Positions 31,421 through 43,841 of a stretch of 64,000 nt of DNA are shown in pieces. The notes under the pieces were generated by a model. That model was given only the letters and a program-made list of their open reading frames with translations. It was not told the origin of the DNA and did no database searches. The translations under genes were made by a program, and so were the position numbers. This DNA comes from Armigeres subalbatus (taxonomy: Eukaryota > Arthropoda > Insecta > Diptera > Culicidae), in the NCBI RefSeq assembly GCF_024139115.2, contig NC_085140.1:43742180-43806179 (forward strand). Reading direction: 5' to 3'. Position 1 is the stretch's first letter; each line of letters starts with the position of its first letter.

Positions 31421-34400
31421 AAAAAGTCTTCATGTCTTTCAAATGGAGGCTGTCGAATCTGTAGATTAGATTTTAGTTAAGAATCATATTCTTAACATAT
31501 TATTCAACATTATGTTTTGACCCGGAAAATTGCACAGAAGATTTTCAAAATTTGTTCATTTGAGGTTTTGCCCTTTTGATCTTTTGTCCCACATCTCTTC
31601 ATCCATTGTCCTGGTTGTGGAGGACAGGATACAAAAGGCCATGATTTACTGATCGCCATGAATAGGGTAAGGGAGGTATTTTGGACCACCAGTTCGACGC
31701 CTCATATTTTGGACCACTGAGAGCAAATTCCTCTTGGTGGTCCAAAATAAGAGCCCCGTAAGGGTGGTCCAAATAACATCCTTTAACTTATTATGCACAA
31801 GATAAAGTTTAGAAATAAAAAAAATACAAAGCTTTATCAATAGGTTTGGATTAAAACGGCGAAAGTACCCCTGGCGGTACATGTACAAAATTTCAGGTTG
31901 AGAACCGCTGTTATAAAAGACTGAGGAATGCTCTGCATCTCGGTGAGCGCTATGGGAAAAGAATCGTTGGTTAGTAGAGAAGGTAATTCATGTGGAAGCC
32001 CTTGATAAGCGACTAAATATTTTATTTATTGTAAATTTATTTTGAAAACAAGAAGACGAAAACTGTGTTTGAAATCAATCCAACACAATTCAATGTGCTT
32101 CGTTTAATAAGCTTCTACAATATGATCGATTCCGCACTAAATAATTCTGTGCTCTTCGATGCAGACATTAGTTTTATCACTTCGCGTTCTCCCACACTAG
32201 CTGGCGTGACCAGCATCTACAAGATCTATTGTACACTGGTTGAACAAATTTCTGCTACGCGAGGTAGATCTTTTTTTCACTTCGCGTTTTCCCGGACTAG
32301 CTGCCGTCCCATGATCAGCAGCAACACGATAGATTCCGCATTCATACTGTACAAATAGTAAAAAATATCACAAAATATAAATTGGAAACTTGGAAACACT
32401 GAAGACGTTTTATAGAAAAAAAACTACATACGTTTTTGTCGACTAAGAATAGGGTTATGTAGTAAGCGTTATTAGAAAAAATTGTATAACCTAAAGTTTT
32501 GAAAACAACTTAACGATTTTGTTCAGCGGCGTAGCCAAAATTTTTGATAATATGAAGAATAGTTTAAGTTTAAATTTGTTTCGAAATTCCGCGGAATTCC
32601 GTTAAATTTCGTTAGAAGCTAATTTTTTCTAGCGAAATTTTTTTAATTTTACGAAACGAAACGAAATCAAGAAATGCGATTTCGCCATGCCAAAATTCCG
32701 TGAAATTCCGCGGATTTTCGTTTCGAACCACCTGAAACGAAATTTTCGAAATACCGCATATGCTTACATCAAACCATCAGTTCAGAGGTAGGAAAATGAA
32801 AAAAAAAGTGCTTTATAATTTTATCTTTTAATAATTTGATTCTTGTGAATTAGAACATTACATAAACAAAATCTTGAATAATATTCCAAACATTCAAGAA
32901 TGTGTTCCATCCGTTATTGTGTACATACGATGTGAGAAATTGTAATTAAATTGATTTTTTATTTGGTTTATCGACGGTTGAGATTAATATACGGGCTGTT
33001 ATTAATATGGGAACAGATACCCTACTTTCGAATGATCGACTGTTTTTGTTATTTTAACTTAAAGCGACTACGTAGACTGCGTAGCCGTTTTAAGTTAAAA
33101 TTTTCCACAATTTTTTTCCAAAACAGATTAAAAAAATTCCCCAAATTAATCAGTGAAAATCAATAAAAAATAAGAAAATTTCTATAAAAAATATAAAAAA
33201 GCAATAAAACCGAAAAAAAAATCTTTGGAAAATGCTCAGTTTTATTGCCTTTTTAGAAGAAAAAAAACGGTTGCTTTTTAATATTTCTTCATGGAAATTT
33301 TCACATTTTTTATTGCACTTTATTGATTTGTTCGTGCTGAAAAAAAAAAAACAATTTGTTTTGTGTAAAATTTTGGAATTATTTATTGCTAAAATTGTTT
33401 ATTTTTGAAATTTTTGTATTTTTAATTTTGGAACATTTTGATTTCTTTAATGAATTTTTTTTTCTTTTATATTTGCTATTTTTGCTCCTAGAAGTGCTAA
33501 GATAGTTTTGTGCTGTGGAATATGTTTAATTGTTCATGGGAATTTTGCATTATTTGTGGAAATGTTGTATTTATTTATTGCTCATACCCTGACTTTTTTA
33601 TTGGCAATTTCCTATTTTTTTGTGAAAAATTTCTATTTTTCAGGGGAGTTTTTATTTAAGTCCCCACTGTCACCCCATCTATATTTCATTAGGTTGCCAT
33701 ACTTTAGTGGTCTTTAAGGTTTTGTTTTCATAATAATGGTGATAAATAATTTGAATTAATTCAGGAAATATCAGAAATCTGGTTTATCACATATTGTTTT
33801 TGAAGGAAAAATAAACCACATTTGAGAATTGAGTCAAAAACAACAATAAGATGCCGTTTTGAAGACGTTACACAAAAATAGTACACAATTTTAATTTTTA
33901 TTTGATCAAGAAACGTCCGGATTTTATTTAAATTTGACAAAGCTCCAGCTTTTTGATATTGGATTTTCCAATGAAATGTAATGAATAATTATAATGTATC
34001 TATATGTGATTATTAATACGAAATAAAACCGCCGATATTCCCCATTTCATTCCAGATGTTTCACAGTACCTACTGGTAAATACAAATTTAAAATATCTGT
34101 ACATGCAGATCGTAATTAAAAAAATATATATCTGTATATACCAGATTCTGTTTGAAAACTAGTAAAAAATCTGTATAAATGCAAAATAATCTGTAGTTTT
34201 AGAAACCCTTGACCTGGGACCAGGCTTGTAAAATGTCATCTGCATGTCATTTGACTAGTTTGTTCCTAACTTTTTTTAGAAGCCAAATTTATTCCATAAT
34301 TTTAGATGTACTCATAACGCTTGAGTAGGGCTATATTTTTGTTCAAGGGTACATTGCTCTAAACATAACATCTGAGGCTTGAGAGCGAAAACTCTCCAAA

Positions 34401-34550
34401 ATGTCACGTGTCATTTGACATAATGTCATTTGAATGATATTTTGCCTCCCACGCCCCATGTCACATATTTACAGCAATGTCTTGTTAGATAAAGTTGTAG
34501 GCACATTTAAGCGTTATAAGTTCGTCATACATCATGAATTGATAGCTACC
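31421..34550. other. Intronic sequence with minor repeats, no gene
   Basis: It holds an inverted TATTTTGGACCACC / GGTGGTCCAAAATA pair (31676-31752), a small direct duplication with CACTTCGCGTTNTCCC (about 32177 and 32279), CGAAACGAAATTCCGCGG-type low-complexity repeats (32565-32760) and very AT-rich DNA (32800-34200). No coding evidence. Confidence 0.45.
33052..33101. other. 50-nt inverted repeat
   Basis: TTTTAACTTAAAGCGACTACG and CGTAGCCGTTTTAAGTTAAAA can pair with small interruptions around a TAGACTG loop. Confidence 0.5.
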
Positions 34551-34559
34551 TTCTGGAAA

Positions 34560-35480
34560 AAGTTCTGGGAAAATTATACAAACGAATGCAAATGACACTT
34601 TACAACACTGCCTGGGACAGCGTCTTTTGAACGACGTGCAGCTGCTCGTCGTTTTCGTCCGGTGTTGCTGGTAGTCCATGTTGCCATCAACGCACCTTTG
34701 GAATCCACCCCAGGGTCTGCTGATGCCGGTTTACCGGGGAGCCAATTTCCGCCACCATCGGGTAGTGGTCTAAGCTGAGCTCCTGGTAGATGACCAGCTG
34801 CAAGATGTGATCATTCATGTTTGTGATGAGATGGTCGATTGTTGTATGCACTCCGACCCAGCCGAGTGGAAGAATCCGGGTTCAGGACCCGTGCAGTGGC
34901 TTTCCTCCATACCGTTGCTCCAGATAATGCCGTTTCGATTGCCATGACTGTTGCCCCAGGCTTGATGCTTCGCATTCAGGTCTCCAGCAATGGTACACTG
35001 AGCTTGTCTTCGCGTTAGCTTTACGATGTGCCTTCGAAGGGCAACCCATGATCCATCGCCGGCTTTGACGAGCGTAAATGTGCCGATAGAAGTGGTAGCT
35101 TCGATACCGATAGCCTCGATGACACTCAGCTGGAAGCTTGGAAGACTGGCTGGAAGACTGATGACAACACCACCTCCCTTGGTCGGTCGTTTAAGTCTCA
35201 CAATACGAAAGTCTGGATATCCAGTTTAAGATTGGTTTACTCGTGAGCGAGCAAGTATTCCAGTTGACTCGGACACCCTTGCAGTCGTTTTCAATGATGA
35301 ATATGCCAAGAGAAGATCTGGTTGCAACCAGACAGCCCAGTGGCAAGCTGCGAGAACATCAGCAATAGTTGCTCTGCGGTAGAAAGCGGAGCAGATTCAT
35401 CCTATAGGATAGTTTCGTTGTTCGGCTGCCGACGGAGCGGGGCCATTCGTTGAGAATAAGTTGCTGACGATTAGCTGTCC
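34560..35480 (-). mobile_element. Jockey-clade LINE fragment (end of ORF1, ORF2 endonuclease)
   Basis: The minus strand reads an ORF1 tail (MFSQLATGLSGCNQIF), then VNWNTCSLTSK, GGGVVISL, a protein-like stretch, CTIAGDLNAKHQAWGNSHGN, and after a frameshift LSLDHYPMVAEIGS. These are the AP-endonuclease motifs (GDLNAKH, SLDHYP) of Jockey-clade ORF2. It closely resembles the element at 45234-51905. No RT domain is present. It is multiply frameshifted. Confidence 0.8.
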
Positions 35481-38089
35481 TCGCCTTTCACAGCAGTGTA
35501 CTTCGGCACCTTGTTTGTGACCAGAACGAAAACACTTGTCAACATTTTCCTATGCCCGAATAAAAAACACGAGCGTTCATGTCGCTGTCCTATAGAACTC
35601 AAGCAGTGGACCAGACGACCCGTTACTTATATCAATCGTTTATACAATGCCGAAAACAATAGAAATTCGTACAGCTTCTCCGCGGAAATGCAGAAAAATG
35701 GATGACGTTTTATGGGGAAGGCCAAAGAATTGGCATTTCTCGTAAACAATTTTGTCATCATAATCGCTTATCTTTTTTATTTAGAATAAGCTTTCCCAAA
35801 GAACCCGTAACTTCCAATACATTATCAGAATAAAAAAATAAAAACATATATTACAAATATACGATCATCATAATTTTTCGTTTACAATTTGCGTTTGGCC
35901 GCCCGTTCCCCACCTTTGCATAGTATGTACTCCGATCGATCGTTATGGGATGAAAGTTGCCAAAAACATTCGATGGCTCCCGGGGGCATCTTTTGTCGGT
36001 AGGAATTTCTATATTTAAAATTTTGTCACATCCGGCCGTCCACCGTTGCCAGTGACATCTGGAGCAGTAGGGACGGGACATCGTTGCCTCATTCAACCAC
36101 AGTAGCGGAAATCGAATAGAAATTGTTGGTGCCGAGACCTTGGACGGTGTGCGTGGGGCTGCTGGCGAACAATCTTCCGAGCGAAAGTTGTTTTATCACT
36201 TTTATTCGATCGAAGAGAATAAAGACATTAGAGGTTGTGAACACAATTGAAAATTTAATTATTTTAAGCTTACGGAATTCGTTTTAAAAGTAATTAAGCT
36301 ATTATGGACGTAAATAGTTGTTTCTTTGAAATAAAATTAATCCATGAACACTAATTGTGGTCAACATTATGGATCCCACCTCACACAAAGATTATTCAAA
36401 TAACGTATTACTTGGCGGAGTTATTTATACACCAATTTGACCGATACAAAGTGTTCCAAGAAGATGAATTATATGTCGGTGTGCTCATTGTGTCCGGCTC
36501 TTCGAAAAACCTCCCAAGCCACTGTAATTCAATAAGAAATTTTGGGAACTGGGAAAAGTCAACCAACCGAATTCGAGTGCCGACCATACCCAACGATAAT
36601 TAATAATTTCCCCACAAAAGGATGTGTATCCCTTTCGGAGGAAACGCATACCATTGTTTGCCCCATTATGAAATTCCTTTTACGGGTTTTTCATTATGCT
36701 TTTTCGGAAGCAAAAATTAATATCGATACTTTGGGGGAAACGAGCACCGTTTGACGTTATTAGCGTGTGTACCTTTTACCAATAAATTGAATTCCATGTA
36801 CAAAAAAGGACTTTGAGAATCTTTTAGAGGATAATTACAATTTGCAACAGCTTCCAATGATGGCCGTCCAAAGTTTCTTAAAGTGGAATCTTCAAAATTT
36901 GTTGCGTATTTTGATAAGCATAGAGCAAGCTTTTTTGCTGAATTGCGTCTTCAAGAAAATTGAACACCACCGATATTGGAAGAAAATGAGAATCATCCGA
37001 AGCTGTGGCTAATAAAATTATAAACCAATGACGATCAATCATGTTTGCCTACGTTCGGCAAAGTGAGCAACAACGTTTGTCACAATTTTGAACTCAAACA
37101 AAAGCACGTTTAGGGACAAAATGCAAAATACCGTCGCCGAAGAAGCGTCGTCGTTCGGGCATCGTTCATTGTATACCTGGAAGGAAAAGGAGAATTTGGG
37201 AACATCAGCCAGGCGGTCGCTTACCTTCGATTCCGAAGGGAATTCATTTCTGTCGTTCATCTGACGTTGGAAAGTTATGATTTCGCTTCATAGGAATCGG
37301 TGAACGGCAGAAAAAATAGAATTAGGCTTATTCATGCGACTAAGTCTGCATTAATGCAAATTATAAAAGTTAGACCTGTTGCGTAAAATGATCTTTATTG
37401 TTGCTGTTTCCCATATTCATAAGAACATTTTCAAGGTATGCAAATCTCTTGGCTAAATATGAGAAAAGTACATACTTCTGCTTAGTGAATGAACCGCTTT
37501 TCGTTTTTAATAACATCATCAGAAGTTCGGAGAGAGGTGTGCATGAGTGGATGATGAATGGAGTTGGATATTTTTCGACAGGTATTTTCCCAAGGAGGCC
37601 CCCAACAATGAAGCACGCCTCCAAAGTTATGATGGATGGGATTGTGTTTCCCGATGGAGTCGGGTGTTATTTTTGGCGCTAAGAGCTCTGGGACTCCATT
37701 CCTTAGTAAATTTGAGACAATCATTTTGGCTATCGATTCTGTCAAATTTTCTGCCAATTTGCCGAAAAATGTGTTGTTTTATTGTAAGAAATAATAGTCT
37801 TCTTTGTAGTATTGCAATCAATTCCCATACGTACTTTTTTGTATATTAAAAAGGTATCCTTACAATTCGCTATAAGTGCCACACGTATATTGGTTTTCAC
37901 CATAATAATATTTTCACTGAATATGAATTTTCCGGCATCGAAATCCATTTGAATAATTTCTCCATACCAACAAATTGTTATATTTCGATAGCATTGAACG
38001 AATCTTTGTACCATATAATAAATTGTCATGATTTTAATTACTTACCAGCAAACAACACAATGAACGTTTTTCTTCTCCACATTTTCCAG
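35481..38089. other. Intron end, mostly low-copy-looking DNA
   Basis: No transposon terminus or gene family was recognised. A GC-richer block at about 35890-36200 and another at 36400-36760 stand out from the AT-rich surroundings and may be conserved non-coding DNA. The pyrimidine-rich acceptor tract TTTTTCTTCTCCACATTTTCCAG ends the intron. Confidence 0.4.
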
Positions 38090-38303
38090 GGGTGTCGCCG
38101 TCGACGACCAGGGCTACATCTGCGTGGCCGACTCCGGCAACAACCGCATCCAAATCTTCCACCCGGATGGCAGCTTCCTGCGTGCGTTCGGTTCCTGGGG
38201 CTCCGGTGATGCCGAGTTCAAGGGCCTCGAAGGGGTCGCCATCATGTCCAACGGGAACATTCTTGTGTGCGATCGGGAAAACCATCGGGTGCAGGTGTTC
38301 TAA
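38090..38303 (+). CDS. wech: wech/TRIM71 (LIN-41) orthologue, terminal coding exon
   Basis: It supplies the last base of an Arg codon, then 70 residues from GVAVDDQGYICVADSGNNRI through FGSWGSGDAEFKGLEG and VAIMSNGNILVCDRENHRVQ to VF and TAA (38301-38303). It contains two NHL blades, each of the G-V/I-A-V..G...V.D..N.R.Q.F form; these blades close a six-bladed propeller that binds structured RNA in LIN-41/TRIM71. TRIM71 proteins likewise end within a residue or two of the final NHL strand. Third-position GC is high and there is no disruption, unlike everything around it, so the gene is very likely functional. Paralogue identity rests on recall of the C-terminus. Confidence 0.88.
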
Positions 38304-38879
38304 AAGTCTCCAGCTTGGATATTACGCACTATTTTCGGGGTGAGTTTCAAGTTTGATTAAGTAGGAAACCAATTTCGAACTGATTGACTGAATGGCAAAC
38401 TTTACATTGCAGATAAATCCCCGCCATTGATCGCCTGTACGAAAGGAACGCGATGAAATCTTAAAACTTGTAATCGAAAAAAATATGCGGGAAAGCAATT
38501 CGTCACGAAACGGAAGAGACGGAAACCCGAGCGCAGCTCGGAATGCCAATTTCAGGCACCAGTTGTTCGAAATTATCGCTCGGAATCGTGGCCAAATCAA
38601 TTTCATAATTTACTTATTCTAGTCCAATGCTTTCGTAATAATTTCCTTATCTGTTATTAATTTTCAGTCCTCTGTCTATGAGACGTAGTTATGTTGATGT
38701 TGTTTTGGAATTTTGCGCTGATTGGTTCGAAGATTTTTATCCCCAATGGAAAACTTGTAACGATGCTCATCAATCAAAAAATAGCGAACGAAGTGGAAAA
38801 TAGAATATTCAATCTTGAAAATGCAAATGTCCTAGAAAGTAATAATAAAGATTTTGATTTTTTGTGTTTGAACATCTAA
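38304..38879 (+). other. Probable 3' UTR of the wech-like gene
   Basis: Starts after the stop. A possible 73-nt intron (38340-38412) has GTGAGT and TTGCAG ends. AATAAA occurs at 38844-38849 and could be a polyadenylation signal. The true end is not provable from sequence. Confidence 0.35.
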
Positions 38880-39402
38880 GCAGTGGGGGAATAAGCGTGA
38901 TTAAATTTCCGCGCTCGATATCACAGGCCTTGTGGTGCGAGAGCCCTAATCCGTAGCCACCGCCGTTCAATCCATCATGCGGAATGACAACATAATCCTA
39001 TTCTTTTGATCTGTCAATTAATCCCAAAAAAGAATCTTCTCTCGCAATGATATCCCTTTATCGACCTCAAGAATTCTTTCCCCCCTTATTGCCAATCATC
39101 GTTCGAAGGTTCACTTATACAGTGCGCTCCAGTTTTTGGCGACTCGGAATACAATTTATGTAGATTCGAATTTGAAATGAGTTAAGATAAATTTGATAAA
39201 TAAGAATAAACCTCACCTGTTTTCGATGCTCAAGAAAACTTAACGGCAAATCTGTACATGTGATGGAGGTGGTAGTGGAAATACAAAGATTTCGAATATT
39301 TCTTGGAGTAATCAATATCAATTTTATAGTAAAGAGTAGGATCCTAAAATCGACACGTTACTGTATCAGTGGCATATTTCCAAAAAAAAAGCCTTATACA
39401 CA

Positions 39403-39669
39403 TTGTTGTATACAACCGCGAAAGGCGAGGCAAGCAAATTCGATTTGCGATACCGTGGGTCTCCGTTTCTTCGCTTCGTTCGTGCCAATCAACCCACGTG
39501 TCTCAATGTGATCACCATCTTCCCTGAAGGATGCGTCTACCCGGTGGCGCTGTTCGATGGCGAGAAGCAAAAATTCTCTATCGAACCGAACGATGATGTG
39601 GCGGGAGCTCTTGTTAGGACGATGCGATGCGAGCTCAACGACCCACGCGAGTATTCGCACATCCAGTGA
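39403..39669 (+). CDS. Possible coding exon of unknown gene
   Basis: An open frame ending TGA (39667-39669) has host-like third-position GC in its distal part: TCLNVITIFPEGCVYPVALF, DGEKQKFSIEPNDDVAG, ALVRTMRCELNDPREYSHIQ. There is no ATG at the start of the frame, so it would need an upstream splice acceptor; none is convincing. AATAAA lies at 39871. The family is not recognised. The antisense frame is also open, so coding status is uncertain. It could be a relic exon. Confidence 0.25.
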   Translation: MLYTTAKGEASKFDLRYRGSPFLRFVRANQPTCLNVITIFPEGCVYPVALFDGEKQKFSIEPNDDVAGALVRTMRCELNDPREYSHIQ

Positions 39670-40542
39670 AAGTCTTCCTGATAGGATTTTCATCAGTTTT
39701 GACATGTAATGCACGATTCTCATTCTTCTCGTTTCGCTTGCTTTGAATTCATTGCCCAATACAGGAACAGAGCCTGCCGGCAGTCGTAGTTATTATCTGA
39801 ATCAACTGAGACGTAGCTACCCGTCTTACGTACCATAATGCGCTCCTAGTCCAATCAGAACGGAACAGTGAATAAACGTGTTTCTACTAGGAAAACGAAT
39901 GGCTCTAGTTCAATTGTGCAACCAAAAGAGGGAAAATGTCTAAATTTTGTTATAATTACAGCTTACAGTTATCTAAATTAATCGAATACCATATAAAACA
40001 ATTTTCTTCACTTGCCTTAACATGAGTTAGCCTTAACACGAAGAAAGGTCTTATGAAGGAGGGAAGTCTGCCATTTTCTGACACATCAAAAAGAAAAAAT
40101 CATTCTTTGGAGGGGGCGGGAAAACACAGAAAAATCCCATATGTAATTAGTGCATCGACTCTTGGTACTTGTTTTGGAACAATCAAACTTTGAATCGAAT
40201 CGTCCAATCATCGTCAGTCCAACCGAGTTACCTTATTTTGTCTCTTCACAAAAAAACGGTTACGAAGTAATTTGGGCGTACATTATCTTGTAAACGATTA
40301 TGTACAAAACACGAGAATTCGAAAAACTAAAATTTTAAAGTCATCTGATAATGACAAATATCGGCTCCTAAAAGTTATTGTGGTATTTACCGATGTTCAC
40401 GAATCTTTGAAGATTGGTTGATACAAGTGGAGCAGCAGTTTGTGTCAGTGAACAATGCCAACAATAATTATATTCGTAGGAATGTGAGCAATTCGAAAAA
40501 CTTTTTGTTTTACCCAAGCATAATAGTTGATATATTGAATGT

Positions 40543-40826
40543 TTTTCTCATTGGCATTGCATCCCCACACTGGGACAGAGTTGCCTCGCAGCTTAGTGTT
40601 CATTAAGCACTTCCCCAGATATTAACTGCGAGGTTTCTAAGCCAGGTTACCATTTTTGCATTTGTATATCATGAGGCTAGCACGATGATACTTTTATGCC
40701 CAGGAAAGTCGAGACAATTTCCAATCCGAAAATTGCCTAGACCGGCACCGGGAATCGAACCCAGCCACCCTCAGCATGGTCTTTCTTTGTAGCCGCGCGT
40801 CTTACCGCACGGCTAAGAAGGGCCCC
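40543..40826 (-). mobile_element. Feilai SINE, nearly full length
   Basis: Same structure as the copy at 9670, with B box GGTTCGATTCCCGG on the minus strand. Flanks TATTGAATGT (40533-40542) and TATTAAATGT (40827-40836) look like its target duplication. Confidence 0.88.
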
Positions 40827-41414
40827 TATTAAATGTATTATGCCTTGTTAAAGTTCTTGCTGTTTTCAGTGTGCCTTTAAAATGTCAAAAGATGTTTAGT
40901 GTGGCAGTGGCTACATAGTGCCTTACGCAGTTTTGATCGGAAAAAGGGTCGTTGGGCCGAAACCTATTCGGCCGAATATTCCTTGCTAATACAAAAGAGC
41001 AGATACATCTAACTGGCGCATTATTCCTACTTATCTTCCGTCTACAACGAGGAGTCGCACACTATCCGATACATATTTCTGCATTTCTCTACACAGCCTG
41101 AAATATTTTGTAATTCATTTTGATGCACATATTCGGAGCTTAAAAATGGAACGCAAAAATAAACGTTTAAATTTTAAATCTTAGTTGATTTAATTTATGG
41201 ATTGATTTGACACCGAGTTAGTCATCCTGAGCTATTCGTCCCCTATATGTTTATGTTTTGGTCCGAGTTCTTTCAGGACTTCTGCTGACCCTGCCCTGAT
41301 AAATTCGGTACGACGCTACTCATGATTAACGCAGCCAACTCAGGATCCCACGGCGCCACACGACTTATACAATCAATTCATGGATCCCGTACTGCGATCA
41401 CGTCAAGGATTAGT

Positions 41415-41598
41415 TACCGTCGTAGGGGATGACAATGGGTTAAATGGGGGTGACAATGGATCACTGTTTCAACTACATAGAATGCTTGAGACCTTATAAG
41501 AGACCTTTTTGAACGATTTTGTCATCCGACCTCCAGACTGTCGGTGAAGGCGTTGACCCATTCTCACCCCCAGACTCATTGTCCCCCAAATGACGGTA
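41415..41598. mobile_element. 184-bp MITE (TACCGTC termini)
   Basis: TACCGTCGTAGGGGATGACA at the left pairs with TCATTGTCCCCCAAATGACGGTA at the right. Inner GGGGGTGACAATGG repeats the motif. No coding content. Confidence 0.65.
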
Positions 41599-41689
41599 CT
41601 TAATTAGTTGGTCTTTGATGAAGTCTTCGGGACTAGTTTATCTACACTAAGTTGTAGAAGTATAGGAACTCTACTATTGTGATTTCGTT

Positions 41690-41893
41690 AGACTCGTGAA
41701 TCTGTTTCAAAAGTAGTTCAGGGGCACACCACTCGATTCAGAGGCGGCACAACTGTCATTTTTGTTGATTTAGCTTTGCTGCGTCGCAGCATGCGTGAAA
41801 TAATAAAAATGACAGTTGTGCGTTGTTTCCGTATCGAGTGGTGTGCCCCCGAAAACGCGAGCACTTTTAAACTTGGATTCCGTCAGGAGTGAC
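41690..41893. mobile_element. MITE, family with GGGCACACCACTC arms, copy A
   Basis: Inverted arms CAGGGGCACACCACTCGAT and ATCGAGTGGTGTGCCCCCG surround a CTGCGTCGCAGCATG centre and an inverted ACAACTGTCATTTTT pair. Copy B is at 52493-52715. Confidence 0.75.
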
Positions 41894-42465
41894 CTTAAGG
41901 TCCCAGTGGGAACCCAAAATTAAGCATTTTTTTCTTGAAATTAAGTAAAATTCACTTAATATTAAGTAAAATATAATTAATTTTAAATACCAAAAGTTAG
42001 GTGAATTTCACACAACTTTTGTAAACATGAGATTACTTAACGTTGAGTTCCCACACTTGACTGCCCTTGTTGAGTAGTTTTGCTCTTAATTTTAAGACGA
42101 CAACAAAGGGAAGAGGAGGGAGATGCAAAGAAAAAAAATACCTAAATTTAGGTACTTTTTTCTAACCGTGCAGAAACCCTACTTTCCGATACAAACGCAA
42201 ATACTATTTGCTTTTTGAAGTCAAACCAAGAATCGATTAAAATGAAATTAAATTTTGTTTCAATTTGAAGGCTGTATCATCTGGCCTTTCTAAAATATGA
42301 ACTTTACCCCTAAACTTTGAAAAAAACTTTTTCAAAACAAAGAAATTATGTTTTTTTAAAACTTTGAAAATTTCTGGGATCCCGGGATTTCCCGGGATAT
42401 ACAAGAATTTTCATCCCGAATCCCGGGACAGCATAAATGATCGGGAAATGGAAACTCAAGAATAA

Positions 42466-43038
42466 AATAAATTGGCCGAATAGGTCATTCGAAAAGTGAG
42501 AAAATAGGAGTAAGAAGAGAGACGTCTCAATTTTCATTCTGTAAAAAATGAGGAGTGTGAAGTTAGTAGTAAGACGTCTCACTACTCACTTCGTGCTTCT
42601 CACTCCTTATTTCTCACTTCTCACTGTGAAAAGTGAGAAAAGTGAAGTGGGTAGTGAGACGTATCACTATTCAATTCGCGCTTTTCACTTGTTACAGTGA
42701 GAAGAGAAAAATGAAGAGTGATAAGTGAGACGTTTCGTGACCTATTCGGCCAAGTGACCTTTCGGCCAAACGACCCTTTCGGCTAAATGTTCCTTTCGGC
42801 CAAATGACCTTTTCGGTCAAATGACCCTTTCTGCCAACTGACCCTTCCGGCCAAATGATCTTTTCGGCCTAATTACCCTTTTGGCCAAATAACCTTTTCG
42901 GCCAAATGAACCTTTCAACCAAATGACCCGTTCGGCCACATTACTCTCGGTCAAATGACCCTTTCGGTCAAATGACTTTCAGCCTAATAGTTTGTTCGGC
43001 CTAGTGGCATTCGGCTAACGACCCTTCCCCGTTTTGAT
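42466..43038. mobile_element. GGCCGAA long-inverted-repeat element, internally deleted
   Basis: A short left stub (GGCCGAATAGGTCATT) leads to GTGAGAAGTGAGACGTCTC-type palindromic sequence, followed by a right arm of about 290 bp of GGCCAAATGACCCTTTC repeats ending CGACCCTTCCCC. It is a compact relative of the element at 19876-22125. Confidence 0.65.
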
Positions 43039-43841
43039 CGAGCAGTCGTGCCTTGTACACAACCCTTGTGTTTTTCTGCAGCGTCTCCTTCCGACGCACG
43101 TTTGTGATTCTGCAACCGCCGGAAAGTTTCTTCCGATGCAAGCAAAATGGCTCTTACTTAATAGACTCTCGACTGCTTGAATCTTACTCATACATTTTTT
43201 GGCTTTCAGTCTTTACTGGCTATTAAAACGACGTATTTCTTCTACGCCCGACGTTTCAATGGTTTATTCCATCTTTTTCAAGGGTCCAATTAAAAAAATG
43301 GCAGATTACAAACAATTATGAGATGATATACAAATAGCACAAAAACTTGCAGAAAATATCGCTTTTTGTCCGGTGGTTTGTTGAGCTCACTGAGTGTGAT
43401 AAAAACATTAACAAATATCGTCAATTTCCTAAAACAATTAACAGTTAAACATTCATCACTATACAATGTAACATATTAATGACAATTATTAATATTGAAC
43501 AAAATATTGGGATTTAAATTTTTGAAAAACCTGGGTGCTTATTCACTACTCTGCTGATAGTCAGTAATATTCGTTTTCAACTGTCATTTTGTAATTATCT
43601 ATTTAAAAAAAAATGTCATGAGTGTCTAGATGATGTGTGTAATTTGATTTCTCTATCTATTGAGTGTCATTATCATTATTGTTGGTGTTTTTCTGGTTTT
43701 GTGTTCTACGGTTTTCTGTTCTATTTCTTGTTTTCAGTGTGTGTAAAATTCCTGCATACGTTGTACTTAAACTGTCGCAATCGCTTTGTTTGTTTACCGT
43801 TTTGTCAGTGGGGTGAGCGGAAAATCTTCGATGGTGGTCCA

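Larger units (their letters stand above)
57..38089 (+). other. Giant terminal intron of the wech-like gene
   Basis: The donor GTGAGT at 57 and the acceptor TTTTCCAG ending at 38089 bracket about 38.0 kb. Exon phases fit exactly: AG from the first exon plus G from the second make an Arg codon. The interior contains mobile elements of nearly every eukaryotic class, on both strands, and no other intact host gene was recognised in it. Stretches of lower repeat content remain at about 0.3-2.4, 14-15.9, 31.5-34.5 and 35.5-38.0 kb. Confidence 0.8.
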
